Part shown: in pieces, positions 34,289 through 44,076 of the stretch
Layout of the letters: each line of letters opens with the position of its first letter
How positions within the stretch are numbered: position 1 is the stretch's first letter
NCBI GenBank assembly: GCA_037039685.1
Contig: JAWNGF010000015.1
Coordinates: forward strand, 325,001 to 389,000
Length of the DNA stretch: 64,000 nucleotides
Source: Ceratobasidium sp. AG-K
Taxonomy: Eukaryota > Basidiomycota > Agaricomycetes > Cantharellales > Ceratobasidiaceae
Reading direction: 5' to 3'
Notes under the pieces: generated by a model
The model's database searches: none
What the model was told of the DNA's origin: nothing
What the model saw: only the letters and a program-made list of their open reading frames with translations
Made by a program: the position numbers and the translations under genes

Positions 34289-34786
34289 AGGGAGCATCAG
34301 GCGCCCTGAAGACAGAACTAGATCGTGTTGCTATGGAGAATCGAAATCAGTCTGTAAACAAAATATATTTATGTTCCACCAAAATTGCAGACCAACTCCG
34401 TGTGCCAATAACAATCGAAAGCCTGAAAAACCTTATCACAGTCGCTATGATTGACTCCGGTGCCTCCGGAAACTTCATTAATTCCGAATATATTGCTAAA
34501 CATAAAATCCCTACAAAAAAGAAGAAAGTGGCGCGGCGGGTGCAGGTCATTGATGGACGGCCAATAGCAAATGGACTTATTGAGCGAGAGGCTACCTTCC
34601 AAATCATTATGAACAATCATGTGGAAGAAATCACTTGCGATGTAGCGCCTTTGGGACAACACACAGTAGTCTTAGGCATACCATGGTTGAAGAAGCATAA
34701 TCCACAAATTGATTGGACAAGATGAACACTAGAATTCAATTCACACTTCTGTGCGTCCAAATGTCTTTACAAAGAGTGCAGCGCTT

Positions 34787-34802
34787 TAGAAGGGGGGGTA
34801 GT
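34787..34802 (+). promoter_or_regulatory. Internal polypurine copy 1 of E1
   Basis: TAGAAGGGGGGGTAGT between protease and RT, identical to the 3' PPT/LTR border at 38464-38479. Confidence 0.7.
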
Positions 34803-36202
34803 GGGAAAACTTCCCAACAAGTATCTGGAGTTTCAGGACATTTTTGTCGCAAAAGAAGTTGATAAACTCCCACCACATCGACCCTATGAGCTCAAAATTG
34901 AACTGGAACCTGGCGCTAAACCCAAGATTGGGGTGGTCTATTCGTTAACCAAAGAAGAAGACCAAATCCTGAAAGCATGGATTGACAAAAACTTGGAAAA
35001 GGGATTCATTGTTCCATCCACCTCTGAATGGGCATCACCAGTCATGTTTGTCCGTCGCCATGATATTGACGGCGTTCCCCAACCACCAAGACTGTGCATG
35101 GACTACAGGTACTTAAACAGGTGGACAAAGAAAAACCGTTACCCACTCCCAAGGACTGATGATCTCATTGAACAAGTTAAAGGAGCCAAGATCTTCACCA
35201 AATTGGATTTAAAATCTGGTTACAACCTGGTCAGGGTCACTGAAGAAGATGTATACAAAACGGCGTTTAGAACAAAATACGGCCTTTATGCAACCAAGGT
35301 CATGCCGTTTGGTCTGACCAATGCACTGGCAACCTTCCAGAACATGATGGACGCAGAATTCAGGGACATCAAAGGAGTCTATGTGGAAATTTATATTGAC
35401 GACATCTTGATCTTCTCCAAAAACCCAGAAGAACACCCCGCTCATGTCAAAGAAGTACTGCGTAGACTACAACGGATGGGCCTCTATTGTTCCCTCAAGA
35501 AATGTTCGTTCCATGTGCCAAAAGTGGACTATTTAGGCTTGGTAATTTCGGGAGAAGCAGTTGAGATGCAGGAAGAAAAAGTGTCGGCAATCAAAAAATG
35601 GCCAGTTCCAAGGAATGTTACCGATGTTCAAACCTTTCTGGGATTTGCAAACTTCTACAGGCGGTTCATCAAGGGTTATACACACATTGCCAGACCCCTC
35701 TATGACCTCACTATGAAAGGGAAACCTTGGGAATGGAATGCAGAGACACAGGCTAGCTTCAAAAGAATGATCCAGGAATTTCTACAAGCACCCATCCTGT
35801 TACAACCGGATCAAGAAAAAGGGTTCATTGAATGTGACGCATCAGACAAAGCCATGGGAGCGGTCCTTAGTCAATATGGAACAGATAACAAACTGCATCC
35901 TGTCGCTTTCATGTCCAAGAGCCTATCACCAGCAGAGCAAAACTACAATATTTTTGATAAGGAACTCCTGGCAATTATCAAAGCTTTCAAGGAATGGCGT
36001 CATCTATTGGAAGGAACAGAAATTCCGGTTCTACTCATCACTGATCATAAGAATCTAGAGTATTTCATGACCTCCAAAGTCCTCACCAAGCGTCAAAACA
36101 GATGGGCGGTCTTCCTGTCAGAATTCAATTTCCAGATCAAATATCGGGCTGGCAGACTCAATGGGAAAGCCGATGCACTCAGTCGGCGGAGCGACCACAA
36201 TC

Positions 36203-36218
36203 TAGAAGGGGGGGTAGT
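36203..36218 (+). promoter_or_regulatory. Internal polypurine copy 2 of E1
   Basis: TAGAAGGGGGGGTAGT between RNase H and integrase, the third identical 16-mer in the element. It encodes LEGGVV in the pol frame, as does copy 1. Confidence 0.7.
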
Positions 36219-37469
36219 CCCTCAAAAACCCCTACTTGCACCTCACATCTTCATCAATTTGGCCAAAGAAACACCTACTGGCATAGCATCAACGGCGGAG
36301 ATTCACACTTCCATTCAAAATCAGCTGCCAAGTGACGAATACATCCAGTCCATTTGGGCGTTCCTCAGCAATCAACCCGAGAAAGCACCTGCCACGGTCC
36401 AAAAGGAATTTGAGGATTGGAAGATCCAAAATAACTTGCTATACAGGAAAGGTTGGGTCTACGTTCCTAGCAACAATGAGCTCAAGCAACAAATCTTGGA
36501 ACTCCATCATGACAACAAGGCAGCCGGTCACATGGGCCAAGCAAAGACTTTGGAATTGATCAAGCAGGAATACTGGTGGCCATCAATGAAGGCGTTTATC
36601 AACTAATACGTGTCATCCTGCAACTTTTGCCAACAAAGCAAACCAATCAACCAGCGCCCCCTAGGAGAACTGCAACCACTAGAGCTTCCCTCTAAACCCT
36701 GGCAACACATTTTGGTTGATATGATTGTCAAACTACCCCTATCAAGAGGCCTAGACTCTATTCTGGTTATTGTCGACACACTCACAAAAATGGCACACTT
36801 CATTCCCTGTACTGAGAAGATCACATCCCCCAAGTTAGCAGAATTGTTCATGGAACACTGTTGGAAACTGCATGGTACCCCGGAAACAGTCGTGTCAGAT
36901 CGAGGCCCCACCTTTGCATCAAAGTTCATGAGAGAACTCTATCAGGCCTTGAAGATTAGACCCAGACTCTCTACTGCTTATCACCCTGAGATGGATGGCC
37001 AGACGGAACGAATCAACCAAATGGTAGAGGCTTTTCTGCAAACCTATGTATCTTTTAGACAGCATGATTGGGCTTCTTTGCTTCCCTTTGCCGAATTTGC
37101 GTATAACAATTCCTTCCACTCTAGCATCGGCATGACCCCTTTCTTCGCCAACTTGGCTTGTCACCCCTCCATTGATGGCACACCATTAGAAGACGGTTCA
37201 GTTCCAGAAGCCTCGGCTCATGCCCAGCGCATCCACAACAACCTGGAAGAAGCCAAAGCAAGCCTGACCCTGAGTAAAGAACAGGATAAGGAATATGCAG
37301 ACCAACAGCGTCTAGAGGATCCCTTCATCATTGGGGACAAAGTTTGGCTCAGTCATGATCACATCTCTTCGAATCGACCATCAATCAAACTTTCTCACAA
37401 GCGTCTGGGCCCTTTCACAATCTTGGAAGCATTGGAAGGAATGCGTACAAACTGGAACTTCCACCATCC

Positions 37470-37800
37470 ATGACCATGCATCTGGTAGTCAATGTATCCC
37501 GCCTTGCCAAGTATGAAGAAGATGAGATTGAGGGACGCGTTATTGAACCACCACCACCCATTGAGACCCCTGAGGGTGAGGAAGAATATGAAGTTGAACA
37601 GATCCTGTCCTCCAAGGTGGAAAGAGGAACCCTCAAGTACTATGTCAAGTGGAAAGGCTACACGTCAGAACACAATTCCTGGGAACCGGTGGAGAACCTT
37701 GGCAACGCATCAGAACTCATTAGTGAGTTCCACAGGGAACACCCAGAAGCCATCAAAGAAGTCCCCAAGGTTACAAGGAAGTGTTGCAATGAGGAGACAA
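37470..37800 (+). pseudogene. E1 chromodomain (pol 3' end, shifted frame)
   Basis: Text downstream of the frameshift reads HLVVNVSRLAKYEED and then a chromodomain, YEVEQILSSKVERGTLKYYV and KWKGYTSEHNSWEPVENL. The aromatic cage-type residues Y, W and the W-E-P-E-N-L signature are present. Chromodomains of chromoviruses direct integration to modified histones. The same frame stays open to 38321, overlapping the next ORF by about 360 nt. Confidence 0.85.
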
Positions 37801-37957
37801 AGGACAATTCAGCTGCCAAAGAAAAGGAAGAACGGCCCATTCGGCATTCCAAACGTATTAAAGAAGCGGCGGGAGTCCAAGCTCCCCACCAAAAAATTCT
37901 GACTTTCCTCTCCTGTGCGCTTAACACATCCATCCCTTGTACTCCCACTCCTGCACC

Positions 37958-38560
37958 ATGCCTGCACCCTGCCAATCCACCAACTCGTTCATGGTCCGCG
38001 TCTATGACGACCTCTATACCTGCTCCGCGTCCTTCAAGCGGATGCTCAAATCCACCTGCGATGAGGGCCGTTATTGGCACTCAGGCCTCCAGCAGGCCTT
38101 CTACTTCATTGTCTCTGGCCGCTCTTGGTCAGCTCGTGCCCCCCGCTCCTTTGTGGGCAAGCCCCTTGTGCGCTGGCGCAACTGGATCGCCCTCAACGCC
38201 CAAGATATCCACGATGCAGTCCGCATCATGGATGCCTTGCGCAAGGCCCGTCTTGGCCACCCATTTGAGGTCATCAACCTCACCCAGGACGACGAATGTG
38301 CCAACCCCATCATCAACTTGATGGACAAGGAGGATTGCGGTTTGTGGAAGGGAAATGGGACGGCTGAGGACCCTTTTGTGTTGGATGACGGGCAGAGTTT
38401 GTGCTTGTGGCCTGAGGGCCTTCTGATATGTCTGTTTTGTCTCTTACCAAGTAGGCCCCGACCTAGAAGGGGGGGTAGTGTCACGACCTTTCCTGTTTCT
38501 CTTTGTTTTGTCCTGTTTGTCTCGTGCTTGGTCTTGTTCTTCTCGCCTTGGCGCATTTAG
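37958..38560 (+). CDS. E1 ORF3: additional ORF after the chromodomain
   Basis: The ATG at 37958 opens MPAPCQSTNSFMVRVYDDL and runs 200 codons to a stop inside the 3' LTR (38558). Segments include YTCSASFKRMLKSTCDEGRY, WHSGLQQAFYFIVSGRSW, RWRNWIALNAQDIHDAVRI, HPFEVINLTQDDE and an acidic/Gly end. It lies in the -1 frame relative to the chromodomain frame, the same relation seen for ORF3 of E4 and E5, whose proteins also begin MPA. No transmembrane helix or signal peptide appears before the LTR, so an envelope role is not supported. The last 27 residues are LTR-derived. No known family is recognised. Function could be an accessory or regulatory retroelement protein; that is inference. Confidence 0.6.
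   Translation: MPAPCQSTNSFMVRVYDDLYTCSASFKRMLKSTCDEGRYWHSGLQQAFYFIVSGRSWSARAPRSFVGKPLVRWRNWIALNAQDIHDAVRIMDALRKARLGHPFEVINLTQDDECANPIINLMDKEDCGLWKGNGTAEDPFVLDDGQSLCLWPEGLLICLFCLLPSRPRPRRGGSVTTFPVSLCFVLFVSCLVLFFSPWRI
38464..38478 (+). promoter_or_regulatory. E1 3' polypurine tract
   Basis: TAGAAGGGGGGGTAG directly abuts the 3' LTR (starts 38479). It is the plus-strand primer site for reverse transcription and has two exact internal copies. Confidence 0.9.
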
Positions 38561-38923
38561 TCGCCTTTATGTAAGCCATGACCGCGGGACATGCCTGCCT
38601 GGCCTGTTCCCTTGTTCCCTTGGAGTCCATGGACTTATCCTTCTTCCTTTGTGTGTTGTCCTCTTCCCTCGGACTCTTGCTTTTCCTCTTTTTGTGTTCC
38701 TTTGTCGCTTGCTCTCTATTGTACATAGCCACAGTAGATAGTACATATACCAGTGACACAAGTCTTGTCCCCACAAGACTTGTTCTCTTGTCAATTTCCC
38801 ATCACTCATTGCGTGACTCACTTAGGCCTTAGTTGCCGTCCATTCAACCTTTGCCGTTGTCCCAACCCCCATCCTCACTGCCTGTGGAGTCTTGGCCACC
38901 AAGGTTTGGTTAGGGTTGTGACA
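38479..38923 (+). repeat. E1 3' LTR
   Basis: 445 bp, same length and termini as the 5' LTR, followed by CCAAG. Confidence 0.95.
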
Positions 38924-38928
38924 CCAAG

Positions 38929-39117
38929 TGAGTCATGCTGCGCAGGCAGTCATGACTTGTACAAAGCACGGCCGTGTTACACAATGTAACAGAATAACCA
39001 CAAGAAGGTGGCAACGCGGTGCAGGAAAAGACAAACAACACACAAACAAAACAACAAACACAAGGACAGACGAGCAAGACACAGAACAAGCCTTATGGAG
39101 TGGGCTGGCTCACAACA
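38929..39117 (-). repeat. Solo LTR of the E4 type, second part
   Basis: Continues the LTR split at 31735: TGAGTCATGCTG, GTTACACAATGTAAC, CCACAAGAAGGTGGCAACGC, ending GGCTCACAACA and followed by GCCAG. Confidence 0.85.
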
Positions 39118-39122
39118 GCCAG

Positions 39123-39242
39123 GCAGGCATGTCCTGCAAACATGGCTTACATAAGGGCAACTATATGCGCCAATACAAGAGGAACAAGACCAAACACAAA
39201 ACAAACAGGCAGGAAACAGGAAAACAAGGAAAGCTTGTGCCA
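39123..39242 (-). repeat. Inverted solo LTR (E1/E2 type), second part
   Basis: Continues the reverse-orientation LTR cut at 31457 (GCAGGCATGTCCTGC, GGCTTACATAAGG, CAGGAAACAGG). It ends near 39242 and is followed by GTATG, completing the duplication that starts at 31128. Confidence 0.75.
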
Positions 39243-39669
39243 GTATGTATTGATTTGTGTCATTTGTTGGATGTGCTGTTTAACTGGGTGGACAGGTTGC
39301 TGGGCTGGCAAGTCAAGTCATTCAATTGCAAACCATTGAGTCCCTGTTTAGAGAGTGCGTTGTCAGCAACTGCAATGTTCCAGGCAGTCTGCATGCCCTA
39401 ATGGGTCAAGCACCTGCATGCTGGAACAGTAATTGTGCAGCATTGAATAGCCACCTGTACTTTCAGGGACCAGTTCAGTCTGTTACAGGCTTGCATCAGG
39501 CACTCAAAACATATGCCCTAGATCTGAAGCAGTGGGATCTTGCCATAGAGCTCAACAATGTTCTGGAGGTAGGGCATACATCATGTCAACTTAGTAAGTG
39601 TATGCACATATTTATTCAGTTTCCTGCTAAATATTTCAAGAACCCACAGACCACTTCTTGCAGCCAGAA
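39243..39669 (+). pseudogene. hAT transposase relic, 3' part
   Basis: The hAT frame resumes exactly after the GTATG duplication: VCIDLCHLLDVLFNWVDRLL continues MAHGIMPKVC from 31132. After a probable intron, NSNCAALNSHLYFQGPVQS and LKTYALDLKQWDLAIELNNV follow, which match the hAT pattern preceding the C-terminal dimerisation region. It is cut at 39670 by another LTR, so the hAT dimerisation domain is absent. Confidence 0.65.
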
Positions 39670-39970
39670 TGTTGCAACCCAACACTATGATGGTTGCCAA
39701 CTGTAACTGTGTGTGCACAAGTCAAGACTTAGAGAGACTTGGCACCCAAAGAGCTGTGAACTTGTTGCAACCTCCTTTGAGACTGCAAGGACTATGACTA
39801 TGAATGGCAACTACGGCCTGAGGAACTCCAAGCAGTGCTACACTGAGTGCACTCTTAACACTTAAAGGTAGAGGGACGCTGTGAGGGTGAATGACAAGGC
39901 AAACAAGCTGGGGATACCAGGCTTGGTTTGGGTCATATATAGAGGCATACGCGGCAGTGTTAAGCACTGC
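39670..39970 (-). repeat. Truncated LTR of a further family (type E)
   Basis: TGTTGCAACCCAACAC starts a minus-orientation LTR related to the LTR at 52461. On the minus strand it has a TATA motif followed by AAGCCTGG..CCAGCTTG, the same start-site hairpin plan as the other LTRs. It is cut by E2 at 39971. Confidence 0.55.
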
Positions 39971-40393
39971 TGTCACAACCTTTTCTTTTCCCTGTCTTTT
40001 GCTCTGTTTGCCTTGTGTTTGGTCTCGTTCTGCTCGCCTTGCCGCATTTAGTCGCCTTTCTGTAAGCCATGATCGCGGGACATGCCTGCCTGGCATGTTG
40101 TCTCTTTGCCTTGTTCTCCATGGACTTATCATACCTCCTTTGTCTTGTCAGCGCTTCTCTCTGACTCTTGCTTTTGCCTGTTTCTCTTCCCTTTGTTGCC
40201 TTCTATCTATTGTACATAGCCACTCTAGATAGTATATGTACCAGCAACACAAGTCTTGTTGTTTTCCCCATCTACTCTGTTGTGTGACTCACTTAGGCCT
40301 TAGTGCCATACATTTGACCTTTGTCATTGTCCCAACCCCCATCTTTACCACCTGTAGAGTCTTGGCCTCCAAGGTTTGGCTAGGGTTGTGACA
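39971..40393 (+). repeat. E2 5' LTR
   Basis: 423 bp, TGTCACAACC...GTTGTGACA, related to the E1 LTR but lacking the right arm of the start-site hairpin (only ACACAAGTCTTGTTG remains). The PBS-like AGAACAAGTCTT still follows it. Confidence 0.9.
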
Positions 40394-40797
40394 CTAGAAC
40401 AAGTCTTCTGCCCTCATCACGGATACAGCCTTTGTTGCTGTCAGAACCAGGTTTCTCATCATTGGGTTCTCTCTGAGCATTGCACACCCTTCACCATTGC
40501 TTGGCTAATTTCCCCAACTTTCCCCTGCACCATTTACACATTGAGGCACATTGCAGCTTGCACCCATTAGCTCATTGACAATGTCCCCTATCCTCTGATA
40601 TCACTGAGCCATTGCCACCTAATCAGGAAGCGCTGCTCATATATTCTATTGGGACAAGGACCTCTGATACTCTTGCACTGAACCTACTGTCAACTAGGTT
40701 CCCCCTAAACATTCCATCTCTACCCAGGGGATATACCTCAATAACTACTAGCCATTGTTGGTCGAAGCGCACCAGGAAGCACACTTAAAAATAGAAC

Positions 40798-42335
40798 ATG
40801 ACCACCAGGAGTTGTTCTGACTTGGTGGAATCTTTTAGGCAGACCATGGCATCTATGGCTGTTCCATCCACATCTTGGAAAGGGAAAGGCCTGATAGCAC
40901 CACCAGAAACACCGCTCCACCAAATACGCTTCTCTGAACCACCTCCATCAAACACAGGAGGCAAAGAAGGAAATGAGGGCAACACCACTATTTGATCTCC
41001 ACCAAATCCATACCCTACTTTTGATGCCAAATCAAGACCCCCTTCCCCAGTCATCAAAAGTTATACAGTCAAAACATGGTCGGAAAGCTGTGAAACCAAT
41101 CATCAAAAACAAATCATTTTTATCTTGAAGGAAATGGCATTACAACAAAGCCTTATGGCTCAGCATTTGGAGCATGTGGAAAGTTGGATCCTACACAACA
41201 GAGATGACAGCAATATTTGCATTGGTTGATTGGCAGAAATCCTAGACCAACACCATCTGTTGTACAACACTGTGGTAGACCAACACGCAACCACCAAAGA
41301 CACAGTTCAAGCACATGGTTTCCTTGCAAATCCTACAGCAGGATCAGGAGGAAGTGGAAGTGGTGCTACCAGGACCGGTACACTGTCAACAAGCCAATTA
41401 GGACTACCACTTGGAGGAGGAGCAACCACTGGAGCATGAAGCTTAAGGGGATCAATGATGCGTTTTGCACCCTCCTCATCAGGAAGGATGGAGAAATTGG
41501 CCACCTCCAAGCCAATAGAATTCAACAGTGAACGTGGAGCTAAGGCCAGGGATTTTACTTATTCCTGTGCAAATTATATTGCCAACTCTCATTATGCCAC
41601 TGCTTCTGATGAAAAGGAGATTTGGCTCATTATCTCCTACCTACATGGACCAGCAGTTGATTGGATCTGGCCTTTTCAAGATCTACACAACACTGGGATT
41701 CCCCAAACCATTTTCACAGATCTAGATGTTTTCCAGCACAAATGGGAATCAGCGTTTGGCAAAATTGAACAGGTCAAAGTTTATTGACAAAAGTACAAGG
41801 TGTTGATTCAGACCAAGACAGTGGTTGAGTACATTACTCAACTTAGAATCTTGTCAGCGCCACAAGACTACAACAAGCAAACCTTGAAGGATGATTTCTA
41901 TGCAGGTCTCAAAGACAACATCAAGGATATGCTCACTTCCCAAGCCTACAATTGTCATAATGCCATGTTGCAGGAGTTATTCACCAGGACCCAAGAAATC
42001 AATGCAGGCCTCATTGCTAGGAATATGGAGAAATGAAGTACTGGTACTTTGGAGAGGGCAACACCAAGCGGCACCCAGAAGCAGGTAACCACAAGCGCAG
42101 CAGCGCACAAATTCCAGAAGGGAGAAGCAATTTACATGGTGACTCCTCAGGGTGGCAAGAAGGGGACAATAGAATCAATCGGCAAAAATAAGCAAGGATT
42201 CTTGACACCCAAGGTCAAATGGGCTGATGGAACAACAACCAAAATTCTGTTTAGCTTCATTAAACCAGATACTTGTCAAGCCAAGGTGGAGGTAGCAGCT
42301 GTCACAAGTGAAACCACCTGTTATCATTGCCAGAA
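40798..42335 (+). pseudogene. gag: E2 gag, 5' part (multiple stops)
   Basis: A single frame can be followed from the ATG at 40798 to the E3 insertion, interrupted by at least four TGA codons (40993, 41437, 41785, 42034). Recognisable gag text includes EFNSERGAKARDFTYSCAN, YLHGPAVDWIWPFQDL, DDFYAGLKDNIKDMLTS and the start of the zinc knuckle CYHCQ at the insertion site. It parallels the E1 gag. Confidence 0.85.
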
Positions 42336-42751
42336 TGTCATGAGCTGACTAAGCTCAGACATTTTATTCCGATTTTATATCTTTTTTTTCGAACACTTTC
42401 CTTTTTTGGTACAAATGTCCTCTGGCGCTTAAACTTGTATCATGTGATGTATTTGTCTTTTCATTTGATATTGGTGATGCTTCCGGAACTTCCAGAATGT
42501 CGAGTCATGTCTCTTATCTCGCTTGTCATCGGTTGTACTTGGCTTTCCCACACTGATAAATGATGATGTGACACGGTCCCCTCATGTATATAAACCCAGA
42601 GGTCAAGCCGGTTAACGACAAGGCTTGACCTCCTCTCCACTAGGACTTGCTCAATCAAATCCCCTAACTATCACTATTCCTTGGGTTCTAAGACTTGTCT
42701 AAGTCGAACCCCTTAACCTTTATATATACCTAATTTACCCAGGTCGGGACA
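42336..42751 (+). repeat. E3 5' LTR
   Basis: TGTCATGAGC...GTCGGGACA, 416 bp. TATATAAA at 42587-42594. Inverted repeat GAGGTCAAGCC (42599-42609) and GGCTTGACCTC (42622-42632). Confidence 0.95.
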
Positions 42752-42753
42752 TT

Positions 42754-42765
42754 AGGTCAAGCCTT
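42754..42765 (+). promoter_or_regulatory. E3 primer-binding site, self-priming type
   Basis: AGGTCAAGCCTT, 2 nt after the LTR, is the exact complement of AAGGCTTGACCT at 42620-42631 in the LTR, which lies 33 nt after the TATA box. It also equals the left arm of the LTR hairpin. Confidence 0.7.
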
Positions 42766-43024
42766 TTAAAAAAAGCCTCAGCCTCAAAGCTCCTGCTTTT
42801 TCCACCAAGTAGATAGAACGTACACGGGAAAACGGGCATAGTACAATGGACGAAGAGCTATACTTGATATAGACCAGTAGTTCCACGTCGCTATACGCTG
42901 TCAGTGAACCCAATTGTTATCCTCTTTCGGGTCATAGCGGCTTTAGTCAGCTAAATACACCCTTACTCTGTTATACACTGTCGCTATCACGCCCGCCCAA
43001 GGCTGTTGATAACTGATAAGATCA

Positions 43025-43260
43025 GATAAGGAGTATATAAAGCAAAAGCTTAGCGTCTAGCACCCTTCACATCCAAATCAACATCTCAAGGAAGCCAGAT
43101 CCTCTCAAGCGAAACTGGAAAGTGGTCGGAGCACCACCCAAGTTAACACTCTCATCCATCAAGAACCCCATCAACCTGTCGTTTTCATCAGTACGCACTA
43201 AAAAGGAACTAATTAGTAACTAACTAATTAACCTTAAAAGTGTTCCCTGCGTTTTTTAGC
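43025..43260 (+). promoter_or_regulatory. E3 leader: TATA-like motif and candidate intron
   Basis: GATAAGATCAGATAAGG with GTATATAAAGC (near 43033) resembles a second core promoter inside the element. A candidate intron runs from GTACGC (about 43190) to TTTTTTAG (about 43259) with a branch-like TAACTAAC. Both are sequence-pattern calls only. Confidence 0.35.
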
Positions 43261-44051
43261 CTCTGCGAAGCAGTCTTTAGACTAAAGGACTTTGTACTTG
43301 ATCTAGACACCAAAGTCGACGAATTAAACAGTCGAATTGAAGTGCTAGAAGAAGATCAAGTTGAACAAGCAGAGGATTTAAGGGTCGAACGTACCAGAAA
43401 CAACGAAAACCACAATCAACTCGAAGCCGATTATCAATCCCTCCATTCAAGGCTTGAGTTCATCGAAATTAACCTCGACAATACAAACAAGCAACAAGCC
43501 GATCAAGATCGTGTCCAAAGCATAAATCTAGCGGACACTAATATCGAAGTCGAGCGATTGCAAGAACAAACCCGTGTCCTGATCGAAAACTGCGACCAAC
43601 TTATAAAAATCCAAGAGAAACACACTCGAAAGGTCGAAAATCTCATCAGCAACAACAAACGTCAGTGGCGTACTCTAGAAACCCTTAAAGACAAAATCAA
43701 GGGCAAATACTGTCACCAAGCAGCAGAAGTGCGTATTCCTATTAATCAGGATTACCGCCTTCTAAATCACCTTAATACTATCGCACCCAACCCTTTTCAG
43801 TGGGACCAAGACCTCGACTCACACAGGAACAACACAGGGAACAACTTAGACTAGAGTCCCTAAAACTCTTTATTGAAGACGTTCATTGTAACTACATATA
43901 CGAACAGTACGACAAACTAGGAGTAATCAACGCGTTGTTCTTGGAAGACGAAAATCTTGAATGGATATTTTTGAGAAGTTTGCACATCATTAGAGACAGA
44001 AGGGTTCGAAGAAGAATCCGTGATATTTTGTACGGTCTGGGATCCCAATAA
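43260..44051 (+). CDS. E3 leader frame with coiled coil (no ATG; frameshifted)
   Basis: An open frame of about 200 codons ending at 43854 has clear protein character: FVLDLDTKVDELNSRIEVLE, VEQAEDLRVERTRNNENHNQ, then repeated heptads (LHSRLEFIEINLDN, IEVERLQEQTRVLIENCDQL). It has no in-frame ATG and only a GTG near its 5' end. An acceptor-like TTTTTTAG precedes it at 43259. A second frame overlaps its end (about 43830-44051; LRLESLKLFIEDVHCNYIYE ... RRVRRRIRDILYGLG) and looks like the same protein after a frameshift. It lies upstream of gag, where most Ty3/Gypsy elements have none. It may be an N-terminal extension of gag, a spliced extra ORF, or a captured host fragment. Confidence 0.4.
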
Positions 44052-44076
44052 ATCTACCTGTTTTCCCCACTCCGAT

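Larger units (their letters stand above)
34333..37473 (+). pseudogene. pol: E1 pol: PR-RT-RNaseH-INT (stops at 34723 and 36604)
   Basis: Protease active site MIDSGASGNFIN is intact. After a TGA at 34723 the frame continues through reverse transcriptase ([54 protein letters not shown]) and RNase H (ECDASDKAMGAVLSQYG, YNIFDKELLAII, ITDHKNLEYF). Integrase has its zinc-binding HHCC region (ELHHDNKAAGHMGQ ... CNFCQQ) interrupted by TAA at 36604, then catalytic segments LVDMIVKLP, VSDRGPTFASKF and TAYHPEMDGQTERINQ. Near 37450 the frame shifts before the chromodomain. Enzymes would copy the RNA and insert the cDNA. The catalytic residues remain although the frame is broken. Confidence 0.92.
31736..38923 (+). 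mobile_element. E1: full-length Ty3/Gypsy chromovirus
   Basis: The 7,188-bp element has 445-bp direct LTRs at both ends, TG..CA termini within a TGTCAC/GTGACA inverted border, and the target duplication CCAAG (31731-31735 and 38924-38928). Order is LTR, primer-binding site, gag, protease, reverse transcriptase, RNase H, integrase, chromodomain, an additional ORF, polypurine tract, LTR. By eye the two LTRs differ at about 8 positions (about 1.8%). Coding is broken by stops at 32870, 34723 and 36604 and by a frameshift near 37450, so the copy is non-autonomous. It is inserted inside a solo LTR of another family. Confidence 0.95.

Noticed and set aside
37958..38560. ORF3 as an envelope gene
   Set aside because: No signal peptide, no membrane helix outside the LTR-derived tail and no furin-like site were seen in E1, E4 or E5.
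38479..38923. LTR end symmetry (TGTCAC/GTGACA) as terminal inverted repeats of a DNA transposon
   Set aside because: The 445-bp direct repeats, 5-bp duplications, PBS, PPT and gag-pol content identify LTRs.
42461..42658. Small minus-strand frame repeated in both E3 LTRs
   Set aside because: It lies entirely within the LTR, is antisense to the promoter and is duplicated only because the LTR is.
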